A stretch of DNA of 60,000 nt from Mesostigma viride (lineage: Eukaryota; Streptophyta; Mesostigmatophyceae; Mesostigmatales; Mesostigmataceae), in NCBI GenBank assembly GCA_009746045.1, contig RPFO01000003.1:358501-418500 (forward strand), in the 5' to 3' direction. The position numbers and the translations under genes were made by a program. Shown here piece after piece: positions 45,420 to 56,700 of this stretch (position 1 is its first letter; each line of letters opens with the position of its first letter). The notes below the pieces were generated by a model. That model searched no databases, had not been told where the DNA came from, and saw only the letters and a program-made list of their open reading frames with translations.

Positions 45420-46370
45420 CTACCGGTCTTTTCTATCTAGATGGAGCCAGACCCTAGTGGTCTCTCCTGGCATTCTTCCCCTAGGTGCAAAGACGCTTCT
45501 TCCCCACAGTGGGCCAGGGGGGGGCAAGGCGGCAAGCAATCAAGCACACACTGACGTACATGCCACAGAGTACCATGATAACCTCATTAATATAAGAACA
45601 CAAACATTAAATATATAATCAAAAAACTAAAAGCTAAATTAAAGCCTGAATACATGCCTAACTGTGCGTGCAGGAGCAAACTAGCCCCCATGCAAATAGA
45701 GTGTGTCAGGACTCGGGAAGTTGTACGCCATTTTGTCACAACTGATTGGATATTTAAATTTTAAACTGCACTGTCCCATGCACCACCATGATCTCGAGGG
45801 TTGAGGCTAGCTCCATGTTCGATTCCTAATGAAAGCACCTTTCAATTATATACTTTTTTAGTTCATTACAACCGGCCAAGGATAACCATGTCGTATACAC
45901 TCCGTGTGGCCCAGCCACATTTTCACGCTTGCTCTCTCTACCCTACCAAGTAGAATCCCTAGCCCTAGCCCCTACCCCTCCCTCACATGTATTGGATTGA
46001 TACAACTATTGATATGGATGCATGCGATTAGACATTACAGAAGAAATCACATCAACACTTGCTGCCAGCCCTAAGTGGTTGGAGCGATATCTGCGCTAGC
46101 CCATCGTGTGCATAGCAGGTTTACCTGTGGATACAAAACATTACAGTTATCGCTGCCATGGTCATGTGCATCTTGCAAGTGCGCTGACCACTTGCTGAAG
46201 ACTGCATTAATTTGCATGTCCAGCGAGCAGGCACTGCCTGCGCTGCGTGCCGCTTTCTGTTACAAAGAACACGCGTCCGGCATGCATTTGCGTCCTGCGT
46301 GCGCATTGCCAAATGAACTAGTTGCCTGACCTTGAGCATCGTAAACTGGCACTCATAACATTCCCCTGGC
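45420..46370. other. Axis region of the inverted duplication, no gene seen
   Basis: AT-rich to mixed sequence; no conserved frame, no tRNA or rRNA. Confidence 0.35.
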
Positions 46371-46375
46371 AACGG

Positions 46376-46717
46376 CGATGACAGCCATGACAGCCATGAC
46401 AGCCATGACAGCCATGACAGCCATGACAGCCATGACAGTCATGACAGCCATGACAGCCATGACAGCCATGACAGCCATGACAGCCATGACAGCCATGACA
46501 GCCATGACAGCCATGACAGCCATGACAGCCATGACAGCCATGACAGCCATGACAGTCATGACAGCCATGACAGCCATGACAGCCATGACAGCCATGACAG
46601 CCATGACAGCCATGACAGCCATGACAGCCATGACAGCCATGACAGCCATGACAGCCATGACAGCCATGACAGCCATGACACCCATGACAGCCATGACAGC
46701 CATGACAGCCATGACAG
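46376..46717 (-). repeat. 9-bp array (ATGGCTGTC)n, right, inverted
   Basis: About 38 units of GACAGCCAT on the plus strand, the reverse complement of the left array, with two GACAGTCAT variants. Confidence 0.97.
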
Positions 46718-46719
46718 CG

Positions 46720-47904
46720 ATTTGGCATGACAACCCATGGTGTTAGGAGACACTCGTCCTGCGGTGCAACTAACAGCTGCGTAGGGTGGGAAGCCATGAC
46801 AATATGGGATATGGCAGCTTGTTACATTGATTGGTTGCTCTGGTGTAGTGGCACAAGCGCGGTATTGTGTGTGGATAGCACTGTGTGTGTGCGTATGGAC
46901 ATGTGTACGTAAATATGCAAATGTGTACGTGTGGGCATGAACAAGCAATACAAGCCAGCCAGCAAGCCGGCCAGCCAGCAAACCCAAAGTAACGAAGCAA
47001 GCCTGGAAGCAAGGAAAGACAGGATGCAATATGCAAGAAGTTCGCTTACCTAAGGACCGATGCTAGGTATTACCTGCTGGCTGCTGCTATAATACTTTGC
47101 TATGATATAGTTTGCTATAGTTTGCTACAATAGTTTCTTTTTGAAGCATGAATCCTGCCTTCCTCCGGTGGCAACATGCAGCATCCCAACACCACAACCC
47201 GATTCATATTAGCATAGAGAAACCAATGTGACAACACCAGTCGCCTACTTATTCTCCCAACCTTGATCTCAACAGGACTTCCGGTCTCTTAGAAGAAATT
47301 CTAGCACCCTTATCCTAATCACCTACCATGGACACGTATCGAGCCTAGAACAATTGCATGCAGGCAACATGTAATGGTACCACTGCCAACCATAGCCTTC
47401 ATGAGAAAAAAAAAAAAGGCTACACGACTAATCCTGTCGAGCAAGCACAGGAACCGTACTGACAATACTACTGCTATGGTGCCTAGGATGCTGGCAAGAT
47501 CTTTCTTTACCTACACTGAATTCTAGAAGTTTTACCAATGCCATACCGCGATACCGTCTTTCTGACCACGTGCTTGACATCCACAACGACCACCGCCAAC
47601 GCCAAGGCATCAGGCAGGGCCCTTGCAGTCAAACAAAATAAGGTGTAAGGAGAAGCGCAGCTGGCGATGGAAGCACATACGTTGGCCCAATCAGCAAGTA
47701 TGAATAAGCCATGAAGGGTTTCTTACCTCGAGTTCCGAGACTGAGATGCCGGGCGGGATGAAAATGGAGAGGTTGTGCATTCCAACGCTTGACGCAAGCG
47801 GAAAATATGGCTGCCATCGGTAAAACTGTAGCATCATGGCACCAAACGTGGCCATAGTCTAGCTGAATATATGGTGGGAATCAGACAAGTTTAAAATCAT
47901 CATA
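46720..47904. other. Inner region of the inverted duplication, right
   Basis: No gene recognised. A poly-A run at 47,406. Only weak similarity to the left inner region. Confidence 0.35.
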
Positions 47905-48780
47905 ATAATAAGCAACCAGCACGCCTGCTTGACGGGCTCCCTCGATCGACAACGCACCATCGGGACCTGACCCAAAGAAAGCAAGCCTGCTTATATGCGC
48001 GCTCCTACATGCATCGAGAAACAATGCACAACGCAGAAGAACCAAGACAGCTCGCAGGAAAGAAAAGAGCACCAGCAACCCCGCTCGCCAGATGCATGTA
48101 CTTACTACTGTTGCAAGGTGATGACGAGCAAAGTCGACGGTAACTCGCCTGGCAACATTTGCTCCGCCTGGCAACATAACAAGGCAATATCACTCTTCGA
48201 AGTGAAGCTCAATTGGCAAATGCAGCAATCCAAAGGAACAATCGATAGTAATGCCGACCCTTGATTTACTGGATTGGACCGGTCGTCCACGACAAACACT
48301 GTCAAGCTCTGGAGAAAATCCATTATAAAATGCCTTATCTATCGAATTGCAATTAATGATAACTTGCATACTTAGCAACAAGATATTGAAACGTCAATCT
48401 ACGTTTAGGTAAATGTCCATGCCGCCCCCGTCAATTTCCGGAATGTTTCTCCCGCCATGGCTGCGCTTACGGCGCCTAACTACAGTAATTTACGCGCCCG
48501 CAGGCCCAGCGGCCGACAGGCGAGCCTTGTATGCAGGCTACGGACCTGCTACGGACCTGCTTGGAGTACCGCGCCACTAGGCTCGGGTGAGTCTGGATGC
48601 GCATCCAGACTCATGAGTCTGGAAAAATACCTCCAACCCCAGGGGGTCTCTAGGTTAGAAGTTACAGAGCCTCAAAAACCGTTAACTTAAAGGGTAGGTA
48701 GGTAGGGCGCTCGGCCAGACGGCCACTCTAGATTTTTTTCCGGGTAAATGGGTACTTTTATTAACCAATAGGCCTCTAGT
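47905..48780 (-). repeat. Right arm of the inverted duplication
   Basis: Reverse complement of the left arm; see 41,830. The similarity runs to TTTCCGGGTAAATGGGTAC near 48,735. Confidence 0.85.
48105..48323 (-). CDS. Hypothetical exon in right arm
   Basis: Counterpart of 42,534-42,755; begins MDFLQSLTVFVVDDRSN and ends VITLQQ with a TAG, the TAGTAAGT donor-like site following at once. Same reservations. Confidence 0.25.
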   Translation of the reverse strand: MDFLQSLTVFVVDDRSNPVNQGSALLSIVPLDCCICQLSFTSKSDIALLCCQAEQMLPGELPSTLLVITLQQ

Positions 48781-48949
48781 ACAATGTACCTAGTACATAA
48801 GGTTACCGACCGGGCGGACCGGCGACCATTTCGAGAAATGATAGGGAAGACCGGAAGAGATAGGATAGATTTTTTTTTTGAGACTATATCATTAGGTTAA
48901 GAGGTATCAGCTGGCCACTATAGATTCTCTGCTGCCCATGTGCGGCGTG

Positions 48950-49770
48950 GGACACAACAACAACAACAACAACAGTTTGCAGTCACTGTACAGTACTGTT
49001 TGCTGTTTTTTTCCTCCCGTTCACCTTTGCCCGGACTTACAGACTTTTTTTTTGCAAACTTATAGCCCGAGGCGGGGCCCGAGATTAATTAAGAGGTACC
49101 TTGAAATTAAATAAGAGACATGCCTCTATCCAAATATATTTTTGGACGCGAGTTTCGATTGGCGTTAACTTGTAGTAGTGGACGGCAAGTCGACAACAGG
49201 TCAAGCCGTTTAATTCCTTTCGACTTTTACATTTTCTCGTGCTTGTCAAAAAAGGATCATTTTTATACCCGACTTCTCCGTTAAATCTCATCGACCGGGT
49301 TTCGAAACAACCCACGAACGCCGTAGATGCAGATCCAACGGAGTAAACAACGTCACGACCGACGCGGCGCCAAGTAGGTACCTAGTCGCCTAGGTTCCTA
49401 GCTTTTCTGCGAGCCATTTTCGTGCCGCGTCGTGTACCCGTGAGATGTACCCGTGAGATGTACCCGACTACCCGTGAGATGCAAAATCCGCTTGCCAGAC
49501 CGGGATTCCGGGAACTCCGTCCAATACCGTCGTGCAGTACCACCAGTGCACTACCAATCTATCAATCGTACAATACTACGACTTAACGCCAACAGAAACT
49601 CGCCTCCAAAACTATATATTCATAGATGCACGCCTCTTATTTAATTTCAAGGTACCTCTTATTTAATCTCAGCCCCCGCAGGCCGCAGACTTGTCTTCTC
49701 CCGGTCAGGGCTAAGTTTTGCAAAAAACCAAAGTCCTAAGTCGAAACCATTTTTTCCTCCTGTTGTTGTT
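48950..49770. mobile_element. Foldback-type element with long inverted repeats
   Basis: The ends are imperfect inverted repeats of roughly 150-200 bases. Inner part: AAGAGGTACCTTGAAATTAA (left, 49,090) against the same string in reverse complement at about 49,640-49,665; outer part: TTTTGCAAACTTATAGCCC (left) against AGCCCTGACC / TTTTGCAAAACTTAGCCC on the right. The enclosed 400 bases have no gene. It lies between the right arm and gene B, and the left side lacks it, which explains part of the length asymmetry. Confidence 0.6.
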
Positions 49771-50763
49771 CTGATGTCTCAACTCGACTAGCTGGCTTAC
49801 ATGGCGTATGTAGGAAAGTAGGGGAAACGTACCCTAGTATCCTTCTCTTATTCAGCAGCAGGACCAGGATTCTCCAGGAATCAACAGCAACAACCTACAG
49901 GCTACAGTAACAACAACAAAAAAAAGAAGCAGAAACAACAGGATTCCCAGGATACATCTCAAGCTTCATTCTGATTCTCTGACGCCATCGCTGTGTAGTG
50001 TGCAGCCTATTGGTTTTTTTTTTTTGTTTGTTTTTGTTTTTATTTGTTTTGCTTTTTTTTTTTTTTTTTTCCCACAACTGGCCGGCCAAGTGGCCATTCG
50101 AATATTCGAGCGGCGAGTCAGGAGGAATGTTTTGAGCAAATCGTTACGACGAGTAGTCGAGCACTGAAGCGCGCAGCATGCTACAGTCCATACTAAAATA
50201 CTGAATTGGCTATATCTGATAAGATTCCCACACACACTCCGCCAAGATCCAAGATACTATGCACGTGGTTTCAGAATCAACGTCATGCCTGAAGGCCTGA
50301 ACACTCCTAGAAAAGTTCTTTGTGAGCCCAGGCACATCGCGCGGTGACATGTCAGCGTGGAGCTCCATGACGACATAGCCAAAGCGACATTTAGTAGTGC
50401 CAAAACAGCTACATCGAAGATGGTCAACGAAGAGTCGAGGGCTCTGCGTAAGCGAAGCAATAATAATATGTGAGTCACGTTTTGTGCAGTGGTGTGATTC
50501 TGGTTGGTACAGCATAAACCGACTACGTTCAAGCCATCTATACGACGTCTGGGCGGCACGAGGACTATAAGTTCCCCCGTGTCCCTATCTTGTCGGCTTG
50601 TCAATTCCAGTTGGTAAAACAGGGAGCCGGCGGCGGTATCGCTCGGTAGGTGGCTACTGCTGCCAAGTCGTCTCCGCTTCTGAGCACGGGGCAGTACGTT
50701 GATGCTGGTTCGCAATTCGGTCTAGCTAGAAGGGCTGCAATTCAGTTTTGCCGGCGTTGCAAA
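49770..50763. promoter_or_regulatory. Upstream region of lysyl-oxidase-like gene B
   Basis: Contains T-runs near 50,015-50,070. An open frame running into the B start from 50,650 adds residues without similarity to A. No promoter motif can be named. Confidence 0.3.
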
Positions 50764-53700
50764 ATGGAGGTGCACATTTCTCAATTGTTAGTTTCCCTAG
50801 CGGCATTGTTCGTCACAAGTGCGTTCTCGGTCACAGCTTCGGGTGATCACACCTTCCATTTTCCAAGCCCTAACAACTGCAGCGACGACACTTTTTGCAA
50901 TGGCATTGAGCGATTGTTGACCACTGGGTCATGCGCTAGAAGCACGCTTGCTATCTGCGACGACCGCAACCCCGACACCGTGGACACGTGCACGGAAGAA
51001 GCGTTGACGTGCGGCCACACGCCCAGGGCGAACACATCTATATGCCTGGAAACGTGCACTCCCGTCTGTGTTAATAAGGAATGCGGGTAAGCCTCGGTTC
51101 TATGTTTCCCAAATTTTCGAATGCCCATAATCCAAGTAAACAAATGCTACCGATTCACTTGGCCTTTCTGCTTCTTGGCGGCATTTAGCCCTAACGGCAC
51201 CGCCCACATTTTATCCTGTCCCTTTTTATGTATACCGCGCCTCCAGCGAGGACGGCTGCGGGGGTTTCTGCGGATCCTGTCCCCAGGGAAAAGGCTGCCA
51301 GTGCTCGAGCCAGGATGCTGATGGCAACTGCATTGCGTCCAGCTGCGTTAATGTCAATGCGGACGGCACCTGCCAGTCGCCACTTGCCTTCGGATCGGCC
51401 CGGGCAGCATCAACGTACCAGCTGGCGGGCAGCTACGGGTTACTGTTGAAGGCGACACCTCGCACGCATTCCACGCCAGCTCGCCGCAATGCAACGTGGC
51501 CAGTGCCGCGCCTGAGCTGTTCTATACTTTCACCATCCCCCCCGGCCGCAAGTATGGCGTGGACATGCGTGCCACGGGCTATGACACGGTGCTGCAGCTG
51601 TTGACTGGATGCTCGAGTGCGAATCTGGTCGCATGCAGGTGAGGACCTGTGGCACCGCGGCCTCACAGCATTTTCGCCATAACACTCATTCGTGTGATAG
51701 GTCGCATGCAGGTACGGTGCACTCGCAATTAGAATGCACTCGCAAATTATATGGTAGTTATAAGAATATATATATCCTCCCAACATTGTACAAAGCCGAC
51801 CCCTGGCCTGGCAAAGTCATACGGAAGGGGGGGGGGGGGGGGGTCTCCTATGATATTCGAATCCAAGGGTGGTTGCCTTGCGAAGCCCTAGTTACTATAG
51901 CTTGTAGCGAGAATCATATATTGCAATCGATTATCATGTAACCTTGCGGCGCCATAGGTAGGTAGCCAAGTAGGCAATATAATAAGACTGGATGACTTTG
52001 TTGCGGAGCCAGGGGTACCAAATGGGCCCTCGGCATGTGAAGCAGACTAGGTGTTCATTCACGGGCCCAGGCCAGCTCGGAACGGGCTATCGAAGAGAAG
52101 GTGCGGTCATGATCGTCTTGTCGTCCACGCCGGGTCGGTTGCATCCGCCAGATATACTTGGGCAACCCAACGTGAGGCATGGACTGAAAAACGGAAAAAA
52201 GGAAAGCCCGATGTAATGCTAGAATATGGTTGTGTGGCTGGATCCCTGGTTCCAGATGGTCAGAGGTTGCGAGTTCAATAATGATATCTCTATTATTTGT
52301 GACTTTGATACTTTATTTATTTATTATTCATATTATTGTTTATGATCAATACCAGTCATGCACTGACTTCCGCTGTCCAGTAAAACGATACTAGAGTATG
52401 TCACAGGCTTGCCGCTACCCAGTCCGCTTGCGCCGGCCAGTGATCCCTCCCAGGGTAGTTGTCACATGCCAAGCCTATCAGCCAGGCATGGTCCTAGTCA
52501 GCACCCCTGCAGTTGTGTGGTTGGGTCAGAATGCCAGAGGACAAGGCAGGGCAAGGCAGGGCAGGGCAGGGCAAGGCAAGGCAAGGCAAGGCAAGGCAAG
52601 GCAAGGCAAGGCAAGGCAAGGCAAGGCAGGACAAGGCAGGGCAGGGCCGGCAATTGAGTAGGACTGTATCGGGCGTGCTTGATGGGCAACTGTAATGACT
52701 CCTGTGATGACAGTCGTTCACGCCTGAAGTTGGGTTCGCTGGATAAATCGTGGTCAGCCCAACTTAAGGCGTGTCAGAACCCAACTTAAAGCGTGAATGG
52801 CTGCACTAAATTGTGCTAATATGAACTAACGATACTAAAACATACTGATCTGAACTACTAAGTGGGAACTAAAGCTGCCGATATCCTAGGCGACCCAATT
52901 TTAGGCGTGAATCCAACTTAAGGAACCCAACCTAATGCGTGAATGACTGTACCTGAAGCTCTCTGGCCTGAGCATCTAAATGTCAATTATCGAAAGCATC
53001 CTGGTCTGAGCAATTGACTCATGGAACAAGGAAGGTATCCCATGGAAGGAGTTACAATTAGGAAGTTCATGCCTCATTGATCAACATACGCTGCCCGCAT
53101 GGATAGTTTTAATGGGGCGCGCCCGTGAACCCAACCCCCCCCCCCCCCCCCCCCCACACAGAAGTGACCTAGGTGGGGGGTAGTTTTGCCCGGCAAACCT
53201 ATCCATGATTAGCTGGATAGGTTTTGGTTGCCCTAGCCATGACCCAGGGGCTTAATTATTTTATAAGCTTGGTTTGGTTGTTTGTTTGAAGTACAGCCGT
53301 CAAAGCCAGCCTGGGGTTTGGTTGGTTTCTGCCGTTGTCGGACATGGGATCGGGTTGTTCAGGTTCTTCGGTCATCCGAGACACTTGGTCGACAAATCTA
53401 ATTAACTGTTTCAACGAATTACTGTTTCATGGTTTGTTTGCTTGTTTAACAAACAGCCAATTTAGACGACCAAGGGTTAACTAATTATATTTTTCTTGGT
53501 TTCTTTTACCCTGGCTAAGTGCAAGTAAACCGTCGGCAGAACTGTGTATGGCTTTCGTCTTACTACCTTACTACCAACGCGGGCACTGTAAGGACGTGAA
53601 AATGGGGATAGATTGTAGCCACCTTCTATGTGCAGCCTAGCCAGCAATACCAGGCAAATATTTGTTGCCTTCCGCCCTTGTGGCCTCAATTCAGGGTCAC

Positions 53701-56700
53701 CCTGGATTGGCCTCAATCCAGGGTCCCCCTCCCCTCGGGTAGGTTGGTTTATGCGGGGGCATCTTGATCTGCTGCACTCTTATTGCAAGACAAGAAAGCA
53801 TGCAAAACACACAAAACAGGATACTGTAGTTTTGGTTTATGGTCTCTCTCCCTTCTCCAGGTGCCTTCCTTCTAGGTTCACACGCCATGCACTGAGTCAC
53901 GCAGACAACAAAAGCATCCTCGATTTTATCAAAGGATTCTATCCTGATATCCAAGTCCGGATATCCAAAGTGGCGCAGCAGGCGAATTACCCATGAAAAT
54001 AGATAATAATTTCCGTTGAAAGCGGCAACTGCCTTTTGTTTCCACACACATGCCTGACATACTCTATGATATGGTCTCTTTTATGATCATTATTATATGG
54101 TTTAGTATATGCTCCATGGTGTTTGCCCGCTATTTGCTGTATACTGCTATGTGATATACTGTTATATATGCTGCAGACTATGTGCTTACTATGTGCTGTA
54201 TACACTGTTTGATATAAGCATATTATATTCTCTATATGGTATGCTCCTATACACTCTATGCTCTCTATGATTCACTTGTAGTATATCAAATGCTCTCATG
54301 ATGCTGCGCAGCTTCAGGTATGATGCTGCGCAGCTTGTCTCTGGGCGTACTGGGAACCGCCCCTTCCATGTCCCGCATACACCGCCCGCATTGGAAGTGT
54401 TATAAAATAAAGAATTGCTCGAAAAACTTTCGGCATGAAAATGCTAAAACAATTTTTAATTAACTAAGTCCCGGGGCTGTGGACTGCATTGAGATGAACT
54501 AGTAAACAAACAAAATAAATAATTAAATCTCGCCGGCCCTCAGTGGGTGGTTACTCTGGGGGGAACCAGCAAGCAACCAACAGAAAACCGGGGATCTACC
54601 ATGGTAAATTTATATTAACGTGGTAAATATATACTGGACTGCCTCGATCGGCTGCACGACGAACAAACAAACAAAGAGTTTTAATATATTAAAAGGGTTA
54701 ATAAAGAAAATGCAGGGACCCTAATTGGCCCCCAACAATCAAACCAGGGTTTATCGAAATGCAAGCAGGGCAGAAACTGTGTATGCATTAAAACCTCCTA
54801 TGCGGGCGGTGTATGGCGATAGTCCCACATTGTGCTTCCAACATTTTCACAATCCAACATTCCCCATGCCAAGCCGTAGTCCAAGTCCCCCATGGCTCGT
54901 CTGATTTTATGTGCCGACACTAAATCTGCTACTGCTGCCTGATCCGCCGCCACCTGCATGTCGCGCCTGCAACGCAGCGACGACGCGACCCCCCCTGGCA
55001 ATCTCGGCTCCAGAGTCAGCGCGCTGCTGACAACTGGCACCTACTACGTCATGATCGACGGCTACAGCGCGCTGGACAGCGGCCCCTTCACCATCAATGC
55101 GCGCTTTGTCGACAACTGCGTGCCATTGTGCGACGGCAACTACTGCGGGGACGACGGGTGCGGGTACAAGTGTGGGACCTGCGATAGTGGCAAGGTGTGC
55201 AGGAGCCTGTCGTGCTACCAGGGCGCGTGTGAGCCGAAATGCGCGTCCGCGTGGCGGTTTTGCGGCGAGGATGGATGCGGGGGGAGCTGCGGGACCTGCA
55301 CGGGGGCAACTCAAAAGTATGGATTTAGATGCTGTTCAGTAACGACATAGGTGACTGCTAGCATGGCATGCTTGATGGTTGTGCACCCCGGGCACGCCTT
55401 TTTGGTCGGGTGTGTAGTTCAATCGACGAAATTGACTGGCTTCTAGTTGGCTTCTAGTTGGCTTCTAGTCGGCTGCTAATTGGCTGCTCATTGGCTTCTA
55501 ATGGGCTTCCAATCAGCTGCTAATTAGCTCATAGTTGGCTGCTAATTGGCTGTTAAATGGCTTCTAACGGGCTTCCCATTGGCTGCTAATTGGCTTGTAA
55601 GTGGCTTGTCAGTGGGTTCTCATATACCCAGCTGTAGTTTGGGGGTGGGCATGCCTGCATGTGCATAGAGTAGTTGGCAGACGACTGTAGTGGGTGTACG
55701 CCCAAGCTGCCCATGAATTCACCCACTCATCTCAAGGAGACAACCAGCGCAGGCCATCACCCATCACTCATCTGCCTATCACCCACCGTTTCGCTCCCTC
55801 CCATCATCAACCTGCTGGTGAGCACCCTCCCATCCTGCATGTGTATCCAGGGTCCCAAAGCACTGTAATCCGTAGTGTACACTGTGCACGGTGTCTCCGC
55901 CTACATAATGAACATTTTGCTCTAATTAATCAGGAGACGGTCGGGTAGTTATTGAGCCCAGGTTTCCTTCCCTCTCTTTGATTGCTTGACCAAGCAATCC
56001 GTGTATGGTTAAGCCTGCTTGCCCCTCACGCACTAACACTGGCTAGCTGCTCCCGCAAACCTCGCCTCTCCCCTTATGCGTGGGGTAGCGCTGTGAAGTC
56101 GACAGAAACAACATTTTCATTTCATGGCATTTTCATGTCATTCATTTTAACTAATCAATTCCTAATGAAATGGGCTTTCCTCCCCAGGTGCGTGGGCGAG
56201 GGCTTTGAGCTCGATGAGAATGGCAATCCTCCCCCCAGCTTCTGCGCTGCCTTCCCGACCTGCAACCACACGCACCCCGTGTGCACCGGCTGCAGCGCCA
56301 CACAGTACTGCGGCCATGACTGCCAGTGCTATGACCTGAACGCACAGGTGCCCGACCTGGTGCTGGACCATAGGGACCTCGAGATGGAGTTGGTGCTGGA
56401 GACTGTGACCTTTGTCAACTCATCGTGCGCACTAAGGGGCGGATGCGTATACGGGAGCGGGCCCCGCAAGCTCCTGCGGTGCGTTTGGCTGCTCTACTAC
56501 ATGGTTCTGGGCTGTGCATGTCTTAATTTGGGTTCGACGCTCAAAAGGAAGAAAACAAAGAAGAAAGAAACCAAAAAAATAATCGTGCGAACTCAACTTA
56601 AGACGTGAATGGAACAAACTAAAATGTAGGATCTGGTGTCTGTACTAGAATAAAGCAGTTAGCAGTTTGTCTACATGATACTCCTCCTCCTCCTCCTCCT

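Noticed and set aside
44657-45618. Thr-His-Pro-Pro and Gly-Trp-Val repeat proteins
   Set aside because: The GGAT/GGGT array is open in all six frames; no non-repeat coding sequence supports any of them.
43058-46797. Met-Ala-Val, Trp-Leu-Ser or His-Gly-Cys repeat proteins
   Set aside because: Every frame of the 9-bp unit is open, so open frames carry no information.
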